Below, piece by piece: positions 1-5,351 of a stretch of DNA of 9,359 bases. This DNA comes from Lachnoclostridium sp. UBA7122. Lineage in GTDB: Bacteria; Bacillota; Clostridia; Lachnospirales; Lachnospiraceae. The notes below the pieces were generated by a model. It made no database searches, had not been told where the DNA came from, and worked only from the letters and a program-made list of their open reading frames with translations. The DNA is taken from positions 1 to 9,359 of the forward strand of contig DKXQ01000266.1 in assembly GCA_002493085.1 (NCBI GenBank). The letters run 5' to 3'. Positions within the stretch are counted from its first letter, which is position 1. Each line of letters begins with the position of its first letter. Both the position numbers and the translations under genes were made by a program.

Positions 1-90
1 GATAAATGTTACAACAAGGAAAAAGCTTTAATCGGCTGGATTAAGGCTAATAAAATCAAAGTATTAAATAGTGGAATTAAAATAGCATAA
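1..90 (+). CDS. 3' end of an unidentified protein gene (partial)
   Basis: Frame 1 is open from the first base to a TAA at 88-90 and gives 29 residues, including the stretch EKALIGWIKANKIKVLNSG. The start lies outside the window. The composition (Lys/Ile-rich, amphipathic) and codon use fit a real coding end in an AT-rich genome. The pattern of a helix followed by a beta strand ending in VLN vaguely recalls the C-terminal part of Rossmann-like carrier proteins, such as the putative molybdenum carrier family, where a similar WI...I.VLN stretch precedes a glycine-rich loop. Here the protein stops nine residues after that point, so it could be truncated. This is only a guess and no function is assigned. 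The gene is followed by a structured non-coding stretch that may be an insertion-element remnant, which could also explain an altered C terminus. Confidence 0.5.
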   Translation, partial: DKCYNKEKALIGWIKANKIKVLNSGIKIA

Positions 91-290
91 ACCAAATACA
101 TAGGGAGACTGACTATACTTCCTTATCGCAAGATAGAAATTTACCGCTAATGTGGCCGTAGGACTGCTTGGTAATAAAAGTCCTCACTCAAATAGATTTA
201 CACTTGCATTCCAAAGTCTGAAAATGATGTACGATTGCAAGCTAAACTTGGTAGTAAGAACCCCATAGGCTTGCCTGTGGGAGTAGTCAG
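91..290 (+). ncRNA. Structured non-coding stretch, possible TnpB-type omega RNA remnant
   Basis: No credible gene fits here, but three stems occur in order: AGGACT 160-165 with AGTCCT 179-184; CTTGCA 203-208 with TGCAAG 236-241; and a GC-rich hairpin pairing 262-270 with 273-281 (one G-U pair; the innermost pair probably opens to give a CTTG loop). The last hairpin is followed directly by AGTAGTCA (282-289). A CCCC-hairpin-GGG followed by a GTAGTCA-like tail resembles, from memory, the right end and omega-RNA scaffold of IS200/IS605-family tnpB elements. If so, the guide would start at about 290. The TnpB RuvC and zinc-finger motifs are not visible in the 90 coding bases upstream, so an intact element is not shown; a decayed or minimal element is more likely. 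It could instead be an unrelated structured leader or trailer. Confidence 0.33.
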
Positions 291-335
291 AATAATTATA
301 TTATGCCAGGGTTAAAAGCAGGTAACAATGCGTGT

Positions 336-365
336 TTGCACGCCATTTGCCATCTGCATTATATT
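336..365 (+). promoter_or_regulatory. Weak candidate promoter of the hemerythrin gene
   Basis: TTGCAC (336-341) and TATATT (360-365, five of six matches to the -10 consensus) are separated by 18 bases and lie about 48 bases upstream of the chosen start codon. The -35 match is poor, three of six. A small hairpin, GCGTG-TTTG-CACGC (330-343), overlaps the -35 and could be a protein site or chance. The rest of 290-391 shows nothing else recognisable. Confidence 0.28.
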
Positions 366-412
366 TCTGGCTGACAGATTTTTAATAATAAGTGATAGAA
401 AGGATGTTAACA

Positions 413-1231
413 ATGTATAAGTTTACTAATGACTGTCTGACAGGAATTGAATTAATTGATAATGAACACCGTATGTTGTTTGAAATAATTAATAAAGTTG
501 CAGATATCCTGTCAGATGAAAGCAAAAGTGCAGAAGAAGTTTTAAAAGCAGCGAAGAATCTTATTATTGATTTAAAGGACTATGCTGAAATACATTTTTT
601 ACATGAAGAGGAATATATGAAAAAAATCCATGACCCTGAACTGCTCCGCCAGAAAAGTGAGCATGCAAAGTTTACAGAAAAGGTAAACAGCGTGGATTTA
701 AAGACAATGGATGTGAGCAGGGGAATCAGGACATTGCAGGATATGATGGAGTATCTTTCACTCTGGTTATACAGGCATATTCTTTCGAGCGATACGCTTA
801 TCGGAAAGATAGAAATTGTACATGATAATCCTGTCATGCTGGTATTTTCGGAGAAATACTGTACTGGTGTTGATATAATAGATATGGAACACAGACGGCT
901 TTTTGAGATTCTGGCTGATTTAAATGAGCTTAACCATGAGGGAAATACATATGACAGGCGTGAAGCAGTGGCAGAAGTTATAGAAGAACTTAAGGACTAC
1001 ACAGTAAAACATTTCCATGATGAAGAAAACTATATGGAAAGTATACAGTATGATGGCCTGACATTGCAGCGGAATCTGCACCAGGCTTTTGTAGATAAAA
1101 TTGAAAGTATAAATTTAGATGATATTAATGAAAACCAGCAAGTTTATATAGATGTCCTTATAGATTTTCTTGCAAACTGGCTAATAAACCACATTATGAA
1201 AACCGACCAGAAAATCCCAGCAGATATATAA
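413..1231 (+). CDS. Tandem two-domain bacteriohemerythrin
   Basis: This is a cytosolic protein of 272 residues made of two hemerythrin four-helix bundles, about residues 1-130 and 142-270. The family binds O2, or senses O2, NO or redox state, at a non-haem di-iron centre; in anaerobes this usually means oxygen scavenging or sensing. In domain 1 the ligands are H19, H61 and E65 (HFLHE), H84, H122 and D127 (HxxxxD). In domain 2 they are H160, H200 and E204 (HFHDE), H223, H260 and D265. In both domains the first His of the usual HxxxH pair is Gln (Q80 and Q219, each exactly 15 residues after the ligand Glu), so each site has six of seven classical ligands. The ATG at 413 is chosen because GAAAGGA (398-404) sits 8 bases before it; an in-frame GTG at 392 would lie upstream of that site. 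No signal peptide, membrane segment or signalling domain is present. The gene stands alone, convergent with a LacI-family regulator. Confidence 0.93.
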   Translation: MYKFTNDCLTGIELIDNEHRMLFEIINKVADILSDESKSAEEVLKAAKNLIIDLKDYAEIHFLHEEEYMKKIHDPELLRQKSEHAKFTEKVNSVDLKTMDVSRGIRTLQDMMEYLSLWLYRHILSSDTLIGKIEIVHDNPVMLVFSEKYCTGVDIIDMEHRRLFEILADLNELNHEGNTYDRREAVAEVIEELKDYTVKHFHDEENYMESIQYDGLTLQRNLHQAFVDKIESINLDDINENQQVYIDVLIDFLANWLINHIMKTDQKIPADI

Positions 1232-1247
1232 TATATTTCCAATTATA

Positions 1248-1296
1248 GTTCTGGCAGTTTCAAATATTTTTCCAAAAATTTTGAAATTGCCAGAAC
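1248..1296. terminator. 17-bp hairpin between convergent genes
   Basis: GTTCTGGCAGTTTCAAA (1248-1264) pairs with TTTGAAATTGCCAGAAC (1280-1296) over 17 bp with a single G-U pair and a 15-base loop. It lies between the stop codons of the plus-strand hemerythrin gene and the minus-strand lacI gene, so it can fold in both transcripts. There is no U tract after either arm, so it is not a textbook intrinsic terminator. It may act as a Rho-dependent or hairpin-stabilised shared 3' end. Confidence 0.6.
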
Positions 1297-1319
1297 ACCT
1301 GGTAATTATATAAATTCCC

Positions 1320-2327
1320 TTAATTGGGCGGTGTCAGGTGGTAACAGCTATCACGCTCCACAATCCTGCATGGAAATTCAATGCGGACGACTTCCCTGTG
1401 TTCTTTGGCTATGCGGTCTAACAGCAGTGAAACTGCCATATGTGCCATTTCCCTGTGAGGGATATGTATTGTAGTCAGGTATGGCTGTGTATTTTGCGAT
1501 GCTTCAATATTATCAATAGAGATAACAGAAACCGGCTGTTTAATATTGCGCTTTTTTGCTTTTAGCAGCTCTAATACATGTATTGCTGTGTTGTCATTAG
1601 CACAAAAGACAGCAGTAAAGTCTGTGTCCCCGGCCAGTTTTTTATCTAATAGTTCTGAAAATTCCATGCCAGCATCCCCTTTTGTCTGTTTGATTAATTC
1701 ATAATCTATAGGAATATCGTTACGTATAAGCATATCACAGTATCCTACATACCGCCTTTCAAATGAACAGTCCCCGATATAGGCAATTCTCTGGTGTCCA
1801 AGTGAGAAGAGGTATTTCATCGCCATTTCTGCCGCCCTTTTGCCATCACATATTACTTCATCTACATTAAAATTCATAGGATTGCGCCAGATTCCTGCCA
1901 CATTGCGGTTTTGTGCACGTATTTTATCCAGAAGTTTATGGGAACAGCGTCCAAGAATAAGCACACCGCTTGAATTGGCAAGATTCTGGCTGAAAGATTC
2001 ATCAGCATAGATTACATTATCTATGGATGCTTTCTGTTTTAACAGTTCTATCTCAAGGTCACGGAATAGTTCCAGGAAAAACGGGTCTTCTTCAAGTGAA
2101 GAAATACGTGCCAGAATGATAGAGATATGTGGAAGGCTCTGTGGGGATGTGGAAGGCTTTTTGAGCGACCTGGCATTTTCGTTAGGGTGGTAATTAGTTT
2201 TTCTTGCTGCTGCCCAGATTTTGTCCTGGAGTTCTTTAGATGCACATGTCGGAGAGGTGTTGTTTAATACTCTTGAAACAGTGGAAGCAGAAGTTCCTAC
2301 CATAGATGCAATTTCTTTTAAAGACAT
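1320..2327 (-). CDS. LacI/GalR-family transcriptional repressor, divergent to the sulfate ABC operon
   Basis: This DNA-binding regulator has 335 residues, the usual family length. Residues 2-23 are the helix-turn-helix (SLKEIASMVGTSASTVSRVL), and the hinge helix around NENARSLKK (49-57) normally inserts a Leu into the operator centre. The rest is a periplasmic-binding-protein-like effector domain with the family landmarks LGHQRIAYIG, FCANDNTAI, VSVISIDNIE and PYLTTIHIP, ending in RIVERDSC. The usual GFDD appears as SIDN. These landmarks are those of sugar-responsive members, but the effector cannot be read from sequence. The start at 2327 is preferred over an ATG at 2369 because AAAGGA lies 9 bases before it, and because the 2369 ATG overlaps an operator. 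The gene is divergent from the sulfate-type transporter and has a CAAACGTTTG operator in its own leader. It therefore probably represses both itself and the transporter. Confidence 0.93.
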   Translation of the reverse strand: MSLKEIASMVGTSASTVSRVLNNTSPTCASKELQDKIWAAARKTNYHPNENARSLKKPSTSPQSLPHISIILARISSLEEDPFFLELFRDLEIELLKQKASIDNVIYADESFSQNLANSSGVLILGRCSHKLLDKIRAQNRNVAGIWRNPMNFNVDEVICDGKRAAEMAMKYLFSLGHQRIAYIGDCSFERRYVGYCDMLIRNDIPIDYELIKQTKGDAGMEFSELLDKKLAGDTDFTAVFCANDNTAIHVLELLKAKKRNIKQPVSVISIDNIEASQNTQPYLTTIHIPHREMAHMAVSLLLDRIAKEHREVVRIEFPCRIVERDSCYHLTPPN

Positions 2328-2352
2328 ATTTATAGTTCCTTTCTTTGGGTTG

Positions 2353-2370
2353 AACTCAAACGTTTGCATA
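2353..2370. promoter_or_regulatory. LacI-type operator O2 (lacI-proximal)
   Basis: AACTCAAACGTTTGCATA contains the perfect 10-bp core CAAACGTTTG (2357-2366) with the central CG typical of LacI-family operators. It matches the second operator at 15 of 18 positions. It lies 26-43 bases upstream of the lacI start codon, in its probable leader, and just upstream of the -35 of a candidate transporter promoter, so it can serve in autoregulation and in looping. Confidence 0.75.
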
Positions 2371-2378
2371 AAAACAGT

Positions 2379-2407
2379 TTGACAAAACGCAAAAAATAAG
2401 TTATCTT
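2379..2407 (+). promoter_or_regulatory. Candidate promoter of the sulfate ABC operon
   Basis: A perfect TTGACA (2379-2384) is followed after 17 bases by TATCTT (2402-2407, four of six), which predicts transcription from about 2414 and a leader of about 124 bases. The spacer contains AACGCAAA (2386-2393), identical to the first eight bases of the downstream operator, so a repressor half-site may lie inside the promoter. In this model the full operator at 2487-2504 would act as a downstream roadblock. Confidence 0.42.
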
Positions 2408-2425
2408 TGTGATTGTTCTAAGGAA

Positions 2426-2454
2426 ATAATACCATAAAGCAGTAAGTAAAGCAA
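2426..2454 (-). promoter_or_regulatory. Candidate lacI promoter with extended -10
   Basis: On the minus strand TTGCTT (2454-2449) is followed after 17 bases by TATTAT (2431-2426, five of six), preceded by TGG as an extended -10. Transcription would start near 2419 and run leftward, giving a leader of about 92 bases that contains operator O2. It faces the candidate plus promoter closely, so the two may compete for polymerase. Confidence 0.38.
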
Positions 2455-2486
2455 CTTAAATACTAAATTTTATTAAAGACAGTTGC

Positions 2487-2504
2487 AACGCAAACGTTTG
2501 CGTT
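2487..2504. promoter_or_regulatory. LacI-type operator O1 (transporter-proximal), perfect 18-bp palindrome
   Basis: AACGCAAACGTTTGCGTT is identical to its reverse complement over all 18 bases and has the central CG of LacI-family operators. It ends 33 bases before the start codon of the binding-protein gene. Its centre is 134 bp from that of O2, a spacing compatible with a repressor loop. It shares the core of catabolite-responsive elements but has C/G where these usually have the outer T/A, so a dedicated operator for the adjacent repressor is the better reading. Confidence 0.82.
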
Positions 2505-2537
2505 AATCTATAAAAAAGATTAAAGGAGGATTTATCC

Positions 2538-3617
2538 ATGAGAAAGAAAAATATTTTAAAAAAGGGACTTTTATTAGGAATGTCAATGATGATGGCACTG
2601 GGTATTACTACAGGCTGCGGCAACAGCAGCGGCAGCAATAATAATGGCAGCAGCAATAATAGCGGTGGCAGCAGCAAAGAGGAAAGTGAGACAGTAAAGC
2701 TTACTAATGTATCATATGACCCGACAAGGGAGTTATACGAACAGTATAATAAAATATTTGCAGAACATTATAAAGAAACTACAGGAAAAACCATAGAAGT
2801 TACACAGTCACATGGCGGTTCTGGTTCACAGGCACGTTCTGTAGTAGAGGGCAATGAAGCAGATGTCGTAACACTTGCACTTGCACATGATATTACAATG
2901 ATTGAAGAGGCAGGGCTTATTGAAGAGGGATGGCTTGATGAGTTTGAAGGAAACAGCTCACCATACACATCTACAATTACATTCCTTGTGCGCAAAGGCA
3001 ATGAAAAAGATATACACGACTGGGATGATTTAATAAAACCAGGTGTCGGGATTATTACACCAGACCCTAAGTCCTCAGGTGGTGCATGCTGGAATTTCCT
3101 TGCTGCATGGTACTATGCAGATAAGAAGTTTAGTGGTGATGAGAAAAAGGTAAAAGACTTTATGTCAAAGCTTTATGACAATGTACTTGTTATGGATTCA
3201 GGTGCGAGAGGCGCTACTACTACATTTGTAGAAAATGGACAGGGCGATGTGCTTATTGCATGGGAAAATGAAGCACTGCTGTCAGTTAAAGAGTACCCAG
3301 ATGAATATGAGATGGTTACACCTAGCATCAGCATTAAGGCAGAGCCTTCTGTTGCTATTGTAGATGAAAATGCAAATAAGAACGGGACACAGGATGTAGC
3401 AAAAGAATACCTGGAATACCTCTATTCAGATGATGCACAGAAACTAGCAGGGGAAAACTACTACCGTCCAAGTAATGAAGAAATACTGAAAACATTTTCA
3501 GATACATTTGATTTATCAGTTGATTTATGCAGTATAGATGATTTTGGCGGCTGGGACCAGGCATACAAAGATTTCTTTGAAGATGATGCCATCTTTGATG
3601 AAATTTATAATCAGTAG
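2538..3617 (+). CDS. Sulfate/thiosulfate-type ABC transporter substrate-binding lipoprotein
   Basis: This 359-residue protein is the extracellular receptor that captures sulfate, or a related oxyanion such as thiosulfate, and delivers it to the permease pair encoded next. Residues 1-26 are a lipoprotein signal peptide with a basic start and hydrophobic core, ending at the lipobox Cys27. A low-complexity Asn/Gly/Ser tether (28-46) follows. The mature domain shows the Sbp/CysP family marks in order: NVSYDPTREL (57-66), QSHGGSGSQAR (90-100), ADVVTLALA (108-116), PKSSGGACWN (177-186), DSGARGATTTFV (220-231) and DVLIAWENEA, then ISIKAEPSVAIVD. The SSGG loop and nearby Trp belong to the anion site in characterised relatives. 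Residue 184 is Cys where I would expect Arg. The start is supported by AAGGAGGA 7 bases upstream. It is the first gene of a four-gene operon, 33 bases downstream of a LacI operator. Sulfate versus thiosulfate cannot be decided from sequence. Confidence 0.93.
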   Translation: MRKKNILKKGLLLGMSMMMALGITTGCGNSSGSNNNGSSNNSGGSSKEESETVKLTNVSYDPTRELYEQYNKIFAEHYKETTGKTIEVTQSHGGSGSQARSVVEGNEADVVTLALAHDITMIEEAGLIEEGWLDEFEGNSSPYTSTITFLVRKGNEKDIHDWDDLIKPGVGIITPDPKSSGGACWNFLAAWYYADKKFSGDEKKVKDFMSKLYDNVLVMDSGARGATTTFVENGQGDVLIAWENEALLSVKEYPDEYEMVTPSISIKAEPSVAIVDENANKNGTQDVAKEYLEYLYSDDAQKLAGENYYRPSNEEILKTFSDTFDLSVDLCSIDDFGGWDQAYKDFFEDDAIFDEIYNQ

Positions 3618-3636
3618 TAAAGCTGGAGGTAACTTA

Positions 3637-4482
3637 ATGAGCAGGAAAGCAAGGAAAGGAAAGAGTGTGCTGCCAGGATTCGGGCTTACGATGGGAATTA
3701 CAGTGGCAATGCTGTCAGTTTTAGTCCTGATTCCACTGGCATCCGTACTGGTATATGCCTTTCATATGTCATGGAAAGAATTTCTGGAACTGATGATGCG
3801 CCCAAATGTGCGGCAGGCATTTGTTACCAGTGTAAGCTGTGCATTTGTAGCTGCAGTTTTAAATTGTGTATTTGGGCTGGTTCTGGCATGGGTGCTGGTG
3901 CGTTATGAATTTCCAGGCAAGCGCCTGATGGATGGAATGATTGAACTGCCATTTGCACTGCCTACTGCTGTTGCAGGCATTACCCTGTCTAAAATGTATT
4001 CTGATGAGGGGATATTAGGAAGGCTGCTTGGTTATATTGGAATCAAAGCATCTTATACTAAGACTGGCCTTACTATTGCGCTTGTTTTTATTGGTATTCC
4101 TTTCGTAGTAAGGGCACTGCAGCCTGTACTTGAAAAATTGCCAGGCACATACGAAGAAGCCAGTACAATGCTTGGTGCAAGCCGGAGTTATACATTTCGG
4201 AGAGTTATACTTCCAGAACTTATGCCAGCACTTTTAACTGGTTTTGGACTGGCGCTTGCAAGAGGAATCGGCGAATATGGCAGTGTAATATACATATCAG
4301 GTAACAGTGCAAAAGAAGGAACACAGGTAGTTTCTTATATTATAATGCAGAAACTGAATTCTGGAAATGTAGACTATGAAGGTGCTGCTGCCATTGCACT
4401 GGTGCTTTTGCTGGTTTCCTTTTTTCTGCTGTTTCTTATTAATATGATACAAATTGCTGCCGGGCGCAGGACAAAACAATAG
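3637..4482 (+). CDS. cysT: Sulfate/thiosulfate ABC transporter permease, CysT type
   Basis: This 281-residue inner-membrane subunit pairs with the CysW-like protein to form the anion channel. About six hydrophobic segments are visible: near residues 16-42, 61-88, 101-118, 138-155, 198-212 and 248-272. The cytoplasmic EAA loop that contacts the ATPase reads EEASTMLGASRSYTFRRVILP, and the CysT-type stretches ELPFALPTAVAGITL and GEYGSVIYISGN are present. The ATG at 3637 is chosen because GGAGG (3625-3629) lies 7 bases before it; the frame is open further upstream, but that would overlap the 3' end of the binding-protein gene. It begins 19 bases after the preceding stop and has no promoter of its own. 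The pairing with a Sbp-type receptor and CysA-type ATPase makes sulfate or thiosulfate more likely than molybdate. Confidence 0.92.
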   Translation: MSRKARKGKSVLPGFGLTMGITVAMLSVLVLIPLASVLVYAFHMSWKEFLELMMRPNVRQAFVTSVSCAFVAAVLNCVFGLVLAWVLVRYEFPGKRLMDGMIELPFALPTAVAGITLSKMYSDEGILGRLLGYIGIKASYTKTGLTIALVFIGIPFVVRALQPVLEKLPGTYEEASTMLGASRSYTFRRVILPELMPALLTGFGLALARGIGEYGSVIYISGNSAKEGTQVVSYIIMQKLNSGNVDYEGAAAIALVLLLVSFFLLFLINMIQIAAGRRTKQ

Positions 4483-4497
4483 AAAGGGGTGCACAAT

Positions 4498-5349
4498 ATG
4501 GAAAAACATAATAATAGTGAAGGAAAATTTGTGCCATATCTGCTTATTGGAATTAGTGTACTGTTCTTTCTGGTGATGCTGGTGTTTCCGTTAGCTGAAG
4601 TTATTTACCGCTCTTTAAAAGACGGCATTGAGGTTTATAAAAGTGCGCTGGCTGCGTCAAATACGCTGTCAGCACTATGGGTTACTTTAATTGCCACAGT
4701 GATAGCACTGGTAGTAAATACTTTTTTTGGTCTGTGTGCTTCATGGCTTCTGACAAAATTTGAATTCCGTGGAAAACAGGTACTGTCAACACTTATTGAT
4801 ATTCCATTTTCGATTTCACCAGTTATTGCAGGCCTTGCATTTATTATGACATTTGGCAGGGTAGGATGGGCAAAGCCAATAATAGACTGGTTTAATGGCG
4901 TATTTGGCACAGATATATCCTTTGTATTTTCTGTTCCTGGAGTAGTTTTAGCAACTATTTTTGTTACTTTTCCATTTGTATCCAGAGAGCTGCTTCCAGT
5001 TATGCAGGCGCAGGGAAGTGCAGAGGAAGAAGCTGCTGCGATGATGGGTGCAAGGGGATTTGTTATTTTTAGGAGAGTGACATTCCCACATATAAAATGG
5101 GCCCTGCTCTATGGAATGATTCTGTGCGCTGCAAGGGCCTTTGGGGAATTTGGTGCAGTTTATGCAGTTTCTAAGGCAAGGGGAAAGACATTTACACTGC
5201 CACTTGAAATTGATGCACTTTATATGGCAGGCAGTTCGGATTCAATTACACAGGCGTTTGCAGTATCTTCTTTACTGGTGCTTATGGCCATTATAATGCT
5301 TGTTTTAAAACAGATAGTGGAGTACCGTGGAAAAGTGATGGAGGAATAA
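4498..5349 (+). CDS. cysW: Sulfate/thiosulfate ABC transporter permease, CysW type
   Basis: This 283-residue membrane protein is the second half of the permease. Hydrophobic segments lie near residues 12-36, 57-85, 97-116, 142-165, 204-220 and 256-274. The EAA loop reads EEEAAAMMGARGFVIFRRVTFP, and the family stretch IDIPFSISPVIAGLAF is present, as is FGEFGAVYAVSKARGKT near the C terminus. The ATG at 4498 is preferred over an in-frame GTG at 4489 because AGAAAGGGG (4481-4489) then lies at 8-base spacing; the GTG would sit on the ribosome binding site itself. It starts 15 bases after the cysT stop, and that site overlaps the cysT stop codon, which suggests translational coupling. CysT and CysW are homologous, so which is which rests on order and family-specific stretches. 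Confidence 0.92.
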   Translation: MEKHNNSEGKFVPYLLIGISVLFFLVMLVFPLAEVIYRSLKDGIEVYKSALAASNTLSALWVTLIATVIALVVNTFFGLCASWLLTKFEFRGKQVLSTLIDIPFSISPVIAGLAFIMTFGRVGWAKPIIDWFNGVFGTDISFVFSVPGVVLATIFVTFPFVSRELLPVMQAQGSAEEEAAAMMGARGFVIFRRVTFPHIKWALLYGMILCAARAFGEFGAVYAVSKARGKTFTLPLEIDALYMAGSSDSITQAFAVSSLLVLMAIIMLVLKQIVEYRGKVMEE

Positions 5350-5351
5350 AC

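Noticed and set aside
91..290. Group II intron, tRNA or CRISPR repeats
   Set aside because: No domain V-like motif, cloverleaf or regularly spaced direct repeats could be found.
392..412. Upstream GTG start for the hemerythrin protein
   Set aside because: The good ribosome binding site at 398-404 lies downstream of it and fits the ATG at 413.
2328..2369. Longer LacI protein starting at ATG 2369
   Set aside because: That start lies in the operator, and the extra 14 residues precede the normal N terminus of the family; the ATG at 2327 has a clear ribosome binding site.
2487..2504. CcpA catabolite-responsive element
   Set aside because: The core is compatible but the outer bases are C/G instead of T/A, and a dedicated LacI-family gene with a second near-identical site is adjacent. 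Dual use cannot be excluded.
2405..2537. SAM riboswitch, T-box or other sulfur-related leader upstream of the transporter
   Set aside because: No S-box core or T-box motif is visible; the leader is AT-rich and unstructured apart from the operator and a weak hairpin.
2456..2677. Minus-strand ORF of 73 residues beginning with a poly-Leu/Pro run
   Set aside because: It is the complement of the Asn/Gly/Ser linker and signal peptide of the binding protein and runs over the operator; the leucine run is a by-product of AGC/AAT repeats. It has no convincing ribosome binding site.
3538..3636. N-terminal extension of the CysT-like permease
   Set aside because: It overlaps the conserved C-terminal coding region of the binding protein, and the GGAGG at 3625-3629 selects the ATG at 3637.
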